Shown here piece by piece: positions 9,201-14,251 of a stretch of DNA of 14,251 nucleotides. Origin of the DNA: Mansonella perstans. Lineage: Eukaryota; Nematoda; Chromadorea; Rhabditida; Onchocercidae. How positions within the stretch are numbered: position 1 is the first letter of the stretch; every line of letters begins with the position of its first letter. Both the position numbers and the translations under genes were made by a program. Below the pieces are notes generated by a model, which did not search any database, was not told the origin of the DNA, and worked only from the letters and a program-made list of their open reading frames with translations. The DNA is taken from contig JBAMDO010000477.1 in assembly GCA_037074765.1 (NCBI GenBank), forward strand, positions 1 through 14,251, in the 5' to 3' direction.

Positions 9201-9445
9201 ATCACTACTGCCAAGAAATTTCGATGCACACCTTCCAAGTTTTGATTCTGCAAAAAAATTTTAAATTAAGTTTTTTGAATGTTTGTATGGAACTATGCGG
9301 TAAATCTACACAATTCATTTAAATGATAATGATCACAAATGTAAAGTTTGCTATTTCAATCATTTTTAATTTTTAGCTACCAAATAAAAGTCTATTCAAA
9401 GTAACCTTCTGTATCGTCCCAAAATATTGCTTTCTTGGTTGGCAT
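87..9445 (-). CDS. SLC4-family bicarbonate transporter, 17 exons, 3' end outside window
   Basis: The coding path joins, in transcript order, 9445-9406, 9247-9149, 5158-5012, 4582-4494, 4127-4047, 3567-3474, 3273-3144, 2993-2878, 2753-2618, 2512-2411, 2301-2223, 2016-1822, 1657-1471, 1269-1146, 863-763, 601-453 and 281-87. All junctions have GT/AG ends and compatible phases, giving 688 residues before the window ends. By family, SLC4 proteins move HCO3-/CO3(2-) across the plasma membrane, with Na+ and/or Cl-, to control cell pH and chloride. Residues about 126-500 carry the cytoplasmic domain (ETARW 143-147, GRSIATLL, FLDDSVVIPPGE). The membrane domain begins near 541, with TFGGLLG, SATGPVLVFE (609-618) and RFTEDIFASL (664-673). 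STGP-VLVFE and TRFTE resemble the Na+-coupled NDCBE/NBC branch more than the anion exchangers; C. elegans abts-1 would be a natural comparison, but orthology is inferred. About 400 residues are probably missing beyond position 1. Family is certain; subfamily is probable. Confidence 0.93.
453..601 (-). CDS. SLC4 gene exon 16, TM2-TM3, SATGPVLVFE
   Basis: The acceptor is TTTTGAG (non-consensus G) and the donor TATGCG|GTAAGT. It encodes KYTNEKIGILETLMAQCVCG, LLWGVFAVQP, LMIMSATGPVLVFE and VSFYA. This is the TM2-TM3 region; S-x-TGPVLVFE lies at the substrate pathway of SLC4 proteins. The sequence AVQP replaces the more usual A-(G/A)-QP. Confidence 0.95.
763..863 (-). CDS. SLC4 gene exon 15, TM1
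   Basis: AATTTTAG acceptor and GCTAG|GTAAGT donor. It encodes SDYRDALNFQCLTSVVFMFF, then ATFAPAITFGGLLG. SD-(Y/F)-x-DA-(L/F) and P-x-ITFGGLLG are near-invariant in SLC4 transporters. The hydrophobic stretch, about residues 550-568, is TM1. Confidence 0.96.
975..1063 (+). pseudogene. Possible broken transposase-like fragment in intron 14
   Basis: The plus strand reads MTAKDSKRDEII, then a stop. In another frame it continues QRRGSYQKALADLMDF into the T run. Together these resemble the first helices of a helix-turn-helix DNA-binding domain such as those of Tc1/mariner-like transposases. The surrounding 880-1060 is less A+T-rich than neighbouring introns. No terminal repeats were identified and the match is only by eye. 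Confidence 0.15.
1070..1094. repeat. 25-T homopolymer in intron 14
   Basis: An uninterrupted T run inside the intron between exons 14 and 15 (864-1145). As poly(A) on the transcript strand it has no evident role. Confidence 0.95.
1146..1269 (-). CDS. SLC4 gene exon 14, membrane-domain entry
   Basis: TTTTTTTCAG acceptor and TACTG|GTACGT donor. It encodes SALESERKNDSNFKRHFEK, then REKCRFFSGMIADFENRF and PYYW. F-x-G-(L/M)-I-x-D-(I/F)-x-x-R-x-P matches the amphipathic segment just before TM1. The 5' part is a highly charged linker. The final W is split with exon 15 to form W-SDYRDAL. Confidence 0.93.
1471..1657 (-). CDS. SLC4 gene exon 13, FLDDSVVIPPGE
   Basis: The acceptor is TTTTAAG and the donor is AAATT|GTATAT. 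It encodes EFSAIAYEAKVREELISGVD, NFLDDSVVIPPGEID, and a basic tail LKKRQNRKIAEEEN. It is the family segment (I/A)D-x-FLD-x-(S/V)-(V/T)-V-(L/I)-PPGE that closes the cytoplasmic domain. It is followed by a charged linker to the membrane domain. Confidence 0.95.
1822..2016 (-). CDS. SLC4 gene exon 12, RFVVVILGPG and GRSIATLL
   Basis: ATTTTCAG acceptor; the donor is the weak ATG|GTTAAA. It encodes 65 codons including HFVMLRLSEP, VPLRFVVVILGPG and YQEVGRSIATLLTNM. These match FVRL-x-x-(A/S), VP-x-RF-x-F-x-LLGP and Y-x-E-(I/V)GR-(A/S)-(I/M)AT-(L/I)-M of the family. TNM joins in phase 0 to EFSAIAYEA of exon 13, where relatives have DE-(V/I)FH-x-(V/A)AY. The weak donor is the least certain boundary here. 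Confidence 0.93.
2223..2301 (-). CDS. SLC4 gene exon 11
   Basis: ATTTTTAG acceptor and GCGCAG|GTTTCA donor. It encodes GRTHSSELHKGEDILRKLPI, then GTETAQ. This corresponds to the family pattern F-(M/L)-(K/R)-K-(I/L)-P-x-(G/D)-(A/T)-E. The second half of the cytoplasmic domain begins here. Confidence 0.9.
2411..2512 (-). CDS. SLC4 gene exon 10
   Basis: TTTATTTCAG acceptor and GGGAAA|GTACGT donor. It encodes SFPNLPAIPAVQERLCLNPV, then KQSPTAHFTSDSLG, and is part of the variable, Ser/Pro-rich linker. The phase matches on both sides. No family motif is visible in it. Confidence 0.83.
2618..2753 (-). CDS. SLC4 gene exon 9
   Basis: TTTATAG acceptor and CAAAG|GTATCTC donor. It encodes DLVKREHSLQSCNIRTQP, then a Glu/Thr-rich stretch ending GLPISVLKQQ. 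This is the variable linker before the second conserved half of the cytoplasmic domain. The last part of this exon and its donor are repeated, 36 of 39 bases identical, in intron 6. Confidence 0.85.
2878..2993 (-). CDS. SLC4 gene exon 8
   Basis: The acceptor TTTCCTTCATTTAG at 2994-2995 was chosen over the upstream TTTTCAG at 3022-3023, because only the former keeps the frame with exon 7. The donor is ATAG|GTATAC; the apparent donor 15 bases earlier would break the phase with exon 9. It encodes AHPLPRRITALALAGSVF, then DRRSECNLAGASTLDNARLCI, in the variable part of the cytoplasmic domain. Confidence 0.82.
3144..3273 (-). CDS. SLC4 gene exon 7
   Basis: TTAATTTCAG acceptor and CAAGC|GTAAGT donor. 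It encodes GMILLDCKAKTFLDVCDRVA, then DAMISEGITCRRRDIMQILAMKQ. It matches the G-x-(V/M)-LLD-(M/L)-x-A-x-x-x-x-x-(V/I)-x-x-x-(V/I)-x-(D/E) segment of SLC4 cytoplasmic domains. Confidence 0.93.
3294..3332. repeat. Relic copy of the exon 9 end in intron 6
   Basis: 39 bases here match 2609-2647 at 36 positions. The match covers the last ~30 nt of exon 9 and its splice donor. On the minus strand the copy would read PSNVLKQQ and then GT, against PISVLKQQ and GT in exon 9. No good acceptor lies directly upstream, so it is probably a non-functional duplicate. Confidence 0.9.
3333..3360. repeat. Perfect 10-bp inverted repeat in intron 6
   Basis: TTTTATAAGA (3333-3342) and TCTTATAAAA (3351-3360) flank an all-T loop of eight bases. 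It directly adjoins the exon 9 relic. All A/T except one G:C pair per arm. Confidence 0.8.
3368..3423. repeat. Dispersed duplicate, copy 1 (intron 6)
   Basis: Starting TTTACAGATTAATA and containing TTTCGAAATAATTATAG, this segment aligns with 3854-3906 over about 50 bases with a few substitutions and small gaps. The two copies lie on either side of exon 6. Confidence 0.8.
3474..3567 (-). CDS. SLC4 gene exon 6
   Basis: TTTTTTTAG acceptor and AACAG|GTTATC donor. It encodes DVEGADHHWGQPHVSFLSFH, then ALLSLRKLMRTG. This matches the family pattern ED-VE-x-x-x-x-x-W-(S/G)-x-PHV-x-x-LS-x-H-x-L-x-x-LR. The exon is flanked on both sides by copies of one duplicated intronic segment (listed separately). 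Confidence 0.95.
3671..3688. repeat. 18-A homopolymer in intron 5
   Basis: An uninterrupted A run between exons 5 and 6. No target-site duplication or retrogene body adjoins it. Confidence 0.9.
3854..3906. repeat. Dispersed duplicate, copy 2 (intron 5)
   Basis: TTTACAGGTTAATA...TTTCGAAATAAGTATAG matches 3368-3423. It lies about 290 bp upstream of exon 6 in transcript sense. It is likely a remnant of a local duplication or of a short mobile element present twice. Confidence 0.8.
4047..4127 (-). CDS. SLC4 gene exon 5, ETARW motif
   Basis: TTGTTTCAG acceptor and GAGGAG|GTTTTT donor bound 27 codons reading VFVELYNLD...GGEWTETARWIKYEE. This is the family signature EW-x-ETARWIK-(F/Y)-EE at the start of the structured cytoplasmic domain. 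Arg146 corresponds to the conserved Arg of this motif, the one altered in the human NBCe1 R298S disease variant. It is intact here. Confidence 0.95.
4371..4418. repeat. CT-rich simple tract in intron 4
   Basis: Polypyrimidine repeat (CTTT, CTCT and a C run). On the minus strand it makes the spurious Lys/Glu-rich extension of the exon 4 frame. Confidence 0.85.
4494..4582 (-). CDS. SLC4 gene exon 4
   Basis: AATTTTTAG acceptor, AAAAAG|GTATTATT donor. The exon encodes GVFNETTSPQLTSLGVMD, then NCDNMRKYMDKK, and joins in phase 0 to VFVEL of exon 5. It leads directly into the conserved cytoplasmic domain. Beyond the donor the frame stays open into intron 4 as a Lys/Glu repeat made by a GA-rich tract. 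That extension is not coding. Confidence 0.85.
5012..5158 (-). CDS. SLC4 gene exon 3, contains a possible internal start
   Basis: Acceptor TTTTATAG and donor ACG|GTAAAA frame 147 nt. The product begins CG-MSSNLPTSLNAGTSELELIE and continues with a His/Asn/Gln-rich segment to KHVNG. The Met at 5153-5151 is the third codon. Any transcript starting inside the 4-kb intron 2 could begin translation there, giving a protein about 47 residues shorter. No conserved motif is seen, as is usual for SLC4 N-termini. Confidence 0.78.
5159..6816. other. Intron 2, left part: A+T-rich, no gene seen
   Basis: This noncoding sequence lies between exon 3 and the intron-2 island. It contains a 27-bp-period imperfect repeat (5562-5607, TTTGCATAATTTTTCATCA and a one-mismatch copy), a 23-A run at 6423-6445 and a GA tract at 6589-6612. 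No coding frame, tRNA or other RNA could be supported. Confidence 0.7.
6423..6445. repeat. 23-A homopolymer in intron 2
   Basis: An uninterrupted A run. Such tracts are common throughout this window. Confidence 0.95.
6817..7005. other. Less A+T-rich, CpG-containing island inside intron 2
   Basis: This block contrasts with its surroundings. It has several CpGs (GCGCG, GGCGCC, GTCCG, GGGCCGCG) and a plus-strand frame open from 6808 to a stop at 6994-6996, with no good start codon. It also contains an imperfect hairpin: CCTGTCCGT at 6938-6946 faces ACGAACAGG at 6959-6967 with one mismatch. On the minus strand the sequence CCG|GTAATAG at 6826/6825 could be a splice donor. It may be an alternative first exon and promoter of the SLC4 gene, a small nested gene, or an old insertion. 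I do not recognise the encoded peptide. Confidence 0.5.
6900..6913 (+). promoter_or_regulatory. Direct repeat of nuclear-receptor-like half-sites
   Basis: CGGTCA (6900-6905) and AGGTCA (6908-6913) are separated by two bases. A reversed half-site TGACCT follows at 7091-7096. AGGTCA-type half-sites bind nuclear hormone receptors. Chance occurrence cannot be excluded, but the cluster lies in the island. Confidence 0.25.
7106..7113 (+). promoter_or_regulatory. Forkhead (DAF-16-type) motif TTGTTTAC
   Basis: TTGTTTAC is an exact match to the FOXO/DAF-16 binding element known from nematodes. It sits just beyond the island and the TGACCT half-site. Such octamers are expected occasionally by chance in A+T-rich DNA. 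Confidence 0.2.
7121..8948. other. Intron 2, right part: A+T-rich, no gene seen
   Basis: It contains CT-rich tracts (7375-7390 and 7411-7443), a TA dinucleotide run (7677-7694) and many short A or T runs. No conserved coding stretch or RNA gene was found on either strand. Confidence 0.7.
7677..7694. repeat. AT dinucleotide microsatellite
   Basis: An uninterrupted AT run of about nine units in intron 2. Confidence 0.9.
8949..9135. repeat. Imperfect tandem duplication with ACGTAT palindromes
   Basis: TTATTTACGCTTA occurs at 8949-8961 and 9088-9100 (period 139). Both are followed by a related TTTTAAT...GTTCC stretch and ACGTATTA (8995-9002 and 9128-9135). Between them ATACGTAT palindromes recur, in one run near 8993-9010 and another near 9065-9081. 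The unit ends about 14 bp before the exon 2 splice donor. Confidence 0.75.
9149..9247 (-). CDS. SLC4 gene exon 2
   Basis: Acceptor TTTTTTTGCAG and donor T|GTAAGTAT are both strong. The frame reads ESKLGRCASKFLGSSDDS and then a Thr/Val/Asn-rich stretch ending NNNISE. This acidic, low-conservation part of the N-terminus carries no recognisable motif. The last base, T, joins GC of exon 3 to give Cys across a 3,990-bp intron. A non-SLC4 exon is possible in principle, but phase and context agree. Confidence 0.72.
9406..9445 (-). CDS. SLC4 gene exon 1, proposed start codon
   Basis: ATG at 9445-9443 opens MPTKKAIFWDDTE plus one base, ending AGAAG|GTTACT. The leftover G joins AA of exon 2 to make a Glu codon, so the phase fits. 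An in-frame TAA lies three codons upstream and no AG acceptor is close by, so this must be a first coding exon if it is used. The peptide has no family motif. The support is therefore only phase, donor and position 158 bp from exon 2. Confidence 0.55.
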
Positions 9446-9655
9446 AAATAATTAAAAGATTTTTGTTACAAATTCAATTAATTGATATTTTTCGTCATCT
9501 ATATTTGGTGGTGGTTCTTGTTCATCAAAATATCTTCTTCTTTTTGTCTCCTCACTCAATTTTTTCACTCAATCTCTTTCACTCACTCTCTCTCTCTCTC
9601 CCTCTTTACCTCTTTGTCTCTCTTTACCTCTGTCGCTTTTTTACTTTCTTTTTTT
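9446..9655 (-). promoter_or_regulatory. Putative 5' UTR with possible spliced-leader acceptor
   Basis: On the minus strand a long T tract ending TTTTTTTTTTTCAG (AG at 9657-9656) is the only strong acceptor upstream of the proposed start. Nematodes commonly trans-splice a leader at such sites. The 210 nt that follow are purine-rich (GAGA repeats) and contain two very short upstream ORFs before the ATG at 9445. Whether the splice is trans or cis cannot be told from sequence. Confidence 0.35.
9583..9630. repeat. CT-rich microsatellite in the putative 5' UTR
   Basis: CTCT repeats grading into CTCTTTAC units. As transcribed on the minus strand this is a GAGA-rich leader segment. Length changes here would alter the 5' UTR if the leader acceptor at 9656 is used. 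Confidence 0.85.
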
Positions 9656-10526
9656 CTGAAAAAAAAAAATTCAAAATGAATATGAATAGATAGATCATCA
9701 TATAGTAACATTTCACATAGTACAAAATCAAACGCATCATTAATTCGAAGGTCAAAAATAATCAATTAAAATCAAATGAGAAATGAATCGATTTTTTTTT
9801 TCTTTTTGATGTAAAAAAGCCATTTCATGAAATTCAAACAGTTGAGAATTAAAAATTTTCACGGTGAATACATTCATTATTTCACAAAATTATACAAAAT
9901 ATTTTCAATGACCTAATTATTGCTGATATTCTCAGTGTGTAATTGTAATAAAGAAGAAAGAAAGAAAAAAAAAGTGAAATGAAAATTAGGATTTTATCAT
10001 AACAAAAAAGAAAAAAACAGGAAAAAAAAAGCGAAATAATTGTTGAAAAGAGAAAAAGCAAAAAGAAGGATAAAAATAATAGTTAGTGAATAGTGAAAAT
10101 GATGATAACAATGAGAAATTTCTTATATAGCTATAGCTAGCTATAACCATTGCGTGATCCTAATGAATTGATTTAAAGGATTTAATTAATGTAAACTAAT
10201 TATATACTCCCAATATCTATATGAACATATCAAATATTGTTCTACAAAAGAAAAAAAAAACAAATTGAATGAAAAAAATAAAAAAATATATGGTTTATTG
10301 AAGGGAATTCTCAAATGATATTTGTATTTATTCTCATGAAAAATTTAATAAATATAAGTGTCAAATTGGAATTGAATAAAATTAATAATTGAAAGAAAAA
10401 AACAAATACTAAAATAAATATACAAATAAAAATGCTGAATAATCACAGTGAAGAAAGCCGAATGAATTGATCGTTTTACTGAGAGTAAAAGGAACCGTTT
10501 AAGTTATTTGCATTTGAATTAACAAT
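9656..10526. other. Upstream noncoding region, no gene seen
   Basis: A+T-rich sequence immediately 5' of the proposed leader acceptor. It would be expected to hold the promoter, but no convincing core promoter element stands out. It includes a purine-rich block (9950-10075) and the palindrome at 10132-10145. Confidence 0.6.
10132..10145. repeat. Perfect 14-bp palindrome TATAGCTAGCTATA
   Basis: TATAGCTAGCTATA reads the same on both strands and is preceded by a further TATAGC unit. It lies about 690 bp upstream of the proposed start codon. Confidence 0.9.
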
Positions 10527-10778
10527 ATGATTATTGTTGTATCATTGTTATTATTATTATCAATTACTATTTATTATTATTGCTGTTATTATTATTAATA
10601 TTGCTATTATATTATTATAAATTGTTAATATTATTTATTATTAATATTACTATTATTGTTATTATTACTATTGTTATTACTATTATTTGTTATTTTTTTT
10701 AATTATCATTATTATTTATTATTATTATTATTGTTTAATATTATTATTATTATTTTATTATTATTATTATTATTATTA

Positions 10779-10824
<46 letters not shown>

Positions 10825-10853
10825 GTTATTATTATTATTATTATTTTATTATG
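10527..10853. repeat. Long ATT trinucleotide microsatellite
   Basis: Over 300 bp of ATT/TTA units, most perfect in the right third (about 10733-10853) and more interrupted (ATTG, ACT) to the left. The open frame through it (poly-Leu/poly-Tyr) is an artefact of the repeat. Confidence 0.97.
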
Positions 10854-12032
10854 AGAACAGTGAGAATGAAATTGTTCGGTTGGACTGATATGGTGCCATG
10901 ATCAATAAGAATGAGCATAATTGAATAAAATGGAGCGAGTGTCGAAATTCTTTAAAATGATGTTGGATAATAGTGGTGCTGTTGAAAATGATTTGCGAGA
11001 TTTTCGATAAAAATGATGTAAAGTTTAGCCAATTGAAAAATGAAAAATGAAAATGAGAAAGTAGCCATGTTTTGTTATCAATGTTTGTTATCAGTTATCA
11101 GCACAAAACAAACAAAACAAAAATTTATAATTGATGATACTGTATTTTTATTAGGAAATATTTAGACAAGGATTTGAATAAACAAAAAGGGATTGAAATA
11201 ATAGGTTAAGCAATTTAATTTTGCTATTGATTGAATTTTGGAAATTTTCCAATAAAAAAAATATATTAAATTGTATTAAACTTTGCCTATTTCCCATAAA
11301 TAGAAGTAAATGCAAAATGAAAAGAGAGTTGGAATTAAGGAAGAAAGAGAGAGAGAGGAAAAGAAAAAAGGGAACTTTTTTCTCTCGCTTAGGCTTTACT
11401 CAATGTGGTAATTAGCAAGGACAAAAATAAAGGAGTGAAAGGAAAAGAAAAACATTTGAGGCATTTTCTATGCACTTTTTTTTTCTTAATTCCAACTACA
11501 ATAATATTCCCACTATCTACGGGGAATCTAATTAACAATCTTTGATTGTTGTATTTTTCATTTTTGTTAAAATTATTATTACTCCAAAGAGAGAGAAGCT
11601 AAGGTAAAAAACTTATCCTTAAAATACTAATTATAATTATTATTATGATAACATTTAATGTTAAATATTATCAGTGCGAAATTATCATTTTTTCTGATTA
11701 CCTTACCAAAGATGCATTGAATGGTAATAAAATTAACAATAATTTAATGATGATTTTAAGCCAATTTTAGCTAAGCAACTTATGGCTAAAATATTTTTAA
11801 CTTTAACATCATTTAACTTTTACTATAAATCATTCGATTTTCACAACTCTATTGCTGTTGATTTTGCTGCTTACATATCATTACGAAAAAGGTTTCATAA
11901 AAATGAAATATATGTTAATAGAAAACGAAGAAAATTATTCAGTGAAAATTAATGATAAATGAACCGCTTAACTAATTAATACTAAATTCGATATTTGAAT
12001 AAATTAAATTCACTATTTGAATAAATTTTTCC
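10854..12032. other. Noncoding region, no gene seen
   Basis: A+T-rich DNA with a GA-rich patch at 11318-11384. Short open frames here have no recognisable domain, splice context or codon pattern. Confidence 0.6.
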
Positions 12033-12255
12033 AATTTGTTTAAATGTTACTTGAATCATTCTAATTTTCATTCATATCACTAACAGCAATAATGATGATA
12101 ATTACAATAATGATGATAATAACGTAATGTAGCAATAATGATAATAATGAATATATTTTCTTCAAATTTGTTTAAATTATTCTAATTTTCATTTATATTA
12201 GCAATAGTAATAATGCTGATAATAATGTGATGTAGTAATAATGATAATAATAAAT
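12033..12255. repeat. Imperfect tandem duplication, about 132-bp period
   Basis: AATTTGTTTAAAT at 12033 and 12165 starts two copies. Each continues with ATTCTAATTTTCATT, a CA/AGCAAT-type stretch and TGTAG-AATAATGATAATAAT. The copies differ by substitutions and small gaps. Confidence 0.85.
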
Positions 12256-12360
12256 CCCTTTCGGCAATTCTTGCTTGTTTCACGATGTTGAAAATTTGGC
12301 AACAACGTCATCGCTGCCTGACAAAATTTAACGAGCATTAACAGAAAGCGGAGATTAACA
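12256..12360. other. Less A+T-rich patch, unassigned
   Basis: Between two ATA-type repeats lies about 100 bp of more mixed composition. It has a plus-strand frame PFGNSCLFHDVENLATTSS... ending TAA, and an open minus-strand frame. I do not recognise either peptide. It could be an exon, a regulatory element or a fragment of an old insertion. Confidence 0.25.
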
Positions 12361-12534
12361 ATGATAATTATATTGATTGTGATAAGGATTCCGAACAATA
12401 ATAATAATAATGATAAGAATGATAATTTTAGCCCTTTTCTGTTTTAATTTGTGATGTACTAAATCACCAGGCAATTTGTGATGACTTCCATTAATTATGT
12501 GTATTTACATTTAGATGGTGAAAATTAGCTAACT

Positions 12535-12626
12535 ATAATAATTAATAATAATAATGATAATAACGACAATAATAATAATAATAACAATAATAATTGATAA
12601 TAATAATGATAATAATAATAATAACA
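12535..12626. repeat. AAT-type microsatellite
   Basis: AATAAT units with occasional GAT and AAC interruptions, ending before GGAAGAAGAAG. Confidence 0.9.
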
Positions 12627-12750
12627 GGAAGAAGAAGAATGACTCAATTCGTGATAATATGCTTTAAAAGATTATTAATAAAGGTAGTCGAGGTGTTGAG
12701 AAATTAAAAAATTTCTTTATGATATATTCAAACTACGAAAGAAACATAAG

Positions 12751-12830
12751 TGAAAGAGTGAAAGCAAGAAAAAGAGGAAGAGAGAAAGGAGAGAGAGAGA
12801 GAGGGAGAAAGAGAGAAAGAGGGAGAAGAA
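12751..12830. repeat. GA-rich purine tract
   Basis: GAGA and GAAA units with almost no pyrimidine interruption. The minus-strand Ser/Leu-rich open frame here is a by-product. Confidence 0.85.
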
Positions 12831-13021
12831 AATGTTGATGACAATTTCAATGCTTGCTTAATTTTGCTAGCTTCTATTAAGTTTTTTAAAGCATAATAAT
12901 GAAAACTCATTTTCAATTCCTTCCTTCATACAAAATCTTTTTGTTCATTTCTACATGTCTCATTTTTCATTAAAACCAAATGATTTTGTTTTAAATTGTT
13001 AAAAAAGTAGAGTTTTTTTTG

Positions 13022-13050
<29 letters not shown>
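13022..13050. repeat. 29-T homopolymer
   Basis: The longest T run in the window, preceded by a further eight T and one G. Confidence 0.95.
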
Positions 13051-13054
<4 letters not shown>

Positions 13055-14096
13055 AACTTCATCTCACATTATGCTCAAACAAAATGAATCATTGGTTAGG
13101 TTTTTTTTTGTTAAGAATGATGGGAAAAGCAATTTCGTTACAAAATCAAAACTGTATTTTTATCATGGTTACTCTTGCGAGAAAAAAACGAAAAAAAAAA
13201 ATAACGATTATTGAAATAAATACTAATGAATGCCAAAAATTATCACAATTAATCCTGGAGAGAAAAAACAGAAAGCTAATTAAATCAATTAAAACATAAT
13301 GTAATTACTGAAATTCTATAAATAATTTTTATTTCTTATTTACATTGCAACTAATTTGCTGGTACAATATGATTACTGTGGAAAATTTCACAACTAATTC
13401 AATTTAATGAAGGATTATTTTTTCAAAGACATTAATGAATTTTCGAAGACATTAATTGTTCGCCAAATAACATTTCTCATTGTTCAACTTGTAATAAATT
13501 ACAAATAATAGCAAAACGCTTAAATGTTAATTTGCATAATTGTACTAATTAAGAAGGAATTAATCTACGATTAAAAGTTTCATAATTATTTTGTGAAATA
13601 TTCAATAATTTAAAAAAGTTTATTGGTTAGAAATTTTTTTGTTTGAACATATAACATAAATAGATTAACAATGATTTTTCTTTTTTTTTTTCGAGAAATA
13701 TTGTGCTTAAGACTTAAGACTAAATTTCAAAATAAAGAAAAAAAGAGAGTTTATTGAAATGAATAATATCGGTTGGAAAAATTCGTTGCGTATGGGATTT
13801 AATTTTTTAAAAAACGTAAAGTATTGATGGTTTATGTTTTTTTTTTTTTGAAATTGAAAAGAAGTTGATTGATTGAAATAGAAATAGGAATGCTTAAATA
13901 AAAACGAAAAAAATAAGAAAAGAAAAAAAGCCAAGGCGAGAGGAATAGGAAATGCAGAGGTGAAGGAGGTGAAAGAGGTGAAAGAAAAGGTGAAAAATAA
14001 TAGTCATAAAAAAAAAACAGAATTGAAAGTGAAATTATGAAATGTCAGTGGTACTGGGTTCTAAATTTATAACAAGTCACCTCAAAAAAAACACTT
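13051..14096. other. Right-end noncoding region, no gene seen
   Basis: A+T-rich sequence with a 20-bp-period pair TTTCAAAGACATTAAT/TTTCGAAGACATTAAT (13421-13456) and four AGGTGAA units (13957-13995). No coding exon could be supported on either strand. Confidence 0.6.
13957..13995 (+). repeat. Short tandem GAGGTGAAA repeat
   Basis: Three contiguous 9-mers (GAGGTGAAG, GAGGTGAAA, GAGGTGAAA) plus a fourth AGGTGAA after GAAA. It reads as Glu-Val-Lys repeats in one frame, but no gene surrounds it. It lies within a longer purine-rich stretch. Confidence 0.85.
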
Positions 14097-14143
14097 GTTG
14101 GCCAACTTTATTGGCCAAGATTTTTGTTGGCTTTGTTAGCCAA
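14097..14143. repeat. TTGGCCAA inverted-repeat cluster
   Basis: Three related palindromic elements occur in 47 bp: GTTGGCCAAC (14097-14106), TTGGCCAA (14111-14118) and TTGGCT/AGCCAA around a TTGTT loop (14127-14143). The G/C-containing motifs stand out from the A+T-rich flanks. Confidence 0.85.
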
Positions 14144-14251
14144 GTTTAATATGTATAACAGTTTTGATCATCATGGAATTATCATGCAAAATATCATTAA
14201 TGTTATTCGGTAAAAATGAGATTATTTAGAAATTGTTTAGAAAAAAAAAAA

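Noticed and set aside
9463..9765. Overlapping plus- and minus-strand open frames rich in Leu/Ser or Arg/Glu
   Set aside because: Generated by the CT/GA microsatellite; no ordered motif.
10656..10901. Poly-Leu/poly-Tyr plus-strand frame
   Set aside because: Direct translation of the ATT microsatellite.
12728..12916. Ser/Leu-rich minus-strand frame
   Set aside because: Translation of a GA purine tract; no splice or start context.
1..14251. CRISPR array, prokaryotic operon, tRNA or rRNA genes
   Set aside because: No regularly spaced repeats with unique spacers, no cloverleaf or rRNA sequence seen, and the gene is clearly spliced.

Overview
The window looks like part of a nematode nuclear genome, most plausibly a filarial or other spirurid worm. 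The sequence is extremely A+T-rich, with many homopolymer runs and ATT, GA and TA microsatellites. The exons are short (about 40-195 nt). Acceptors are mostly the nematode type (TTTTCAG, TTTATAG, TTTTTTTAG), and introns run from about 100 to 480 nt with one of about 4 kb. The species call is inference; no rRNA, mitochondrial or other marker is present.

Only one gene can be supported, and it fills the left two thirds on the minus strand: a 5'-complete, 3'-truncated member of the SLC4 bicarbonate transporter family. I assembled 17 coding exons by eye, from a start codon at 9445-9443 down to the exon ending near position 87. All 16 junctions have GT/AG ends and keep one open frame, giving about 688 residues. 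Exons 1-4 (9445 to 4494) encode a poorly conserved N-terminus. Exons 5-13 (4127 to 1471) encode the cytoplasmic SLC4 domain (ETARW, WGQPHVSFLSFHALL, LRFVVVILGPG, GRSIATLL, FLDDSVVIPPGE). Exons 14-17 (1269 to 87) enter the membrane domain (WSDYRDAL, TFGGLLG, SATGPVLVFE, RFTEDIFASL). The membrane motifs fit the Na+-coupled bicarbonate transporter branch (NDCBE/NBC type) better than the Cl-/HCO3- exchangers. The remaining transmembrane segments and the C-terminus lie beyond position 1.

Intron 2 (5159-9148) is about 4 kb of A+T-rich DNA. It contains one conspicuous less A+T-rich, CpG-containing island at about 6817-7005, followed by nuclear-receptor-like and forkhead-like sites up to 7113. This could be an alternative promoter or first exon for a shorter isoform starting at an ATG in exon 3. 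Next to exon 2 is a small tandem duplication with ACGTAT palindromes (8949-9135).

From about 9656 to the right end (4.6 kb) no gene is recognisable. There is a long ATT microsatellite (10527-10853), a roughly 130-bp tandem duplication (12033-12255), purine tracts, a 14-bp palindrome (10132-10145) and a TTGGCCAA inverted-repeat cluster (14097-14143). It is read as upstream or intergenic sequence, possibly with unseen 5' UTR exons.

I do not see an undescribed multi-gene system. The most distinctive observations are a duplicated exon end lying in another intron, a duplicated segment flanking exon 6, a perfect hairpin just past the last 5' splice site, the intron-2 island, and loss of the lysines at the usual stilbene-reactive (DIDS) position of the transporter.
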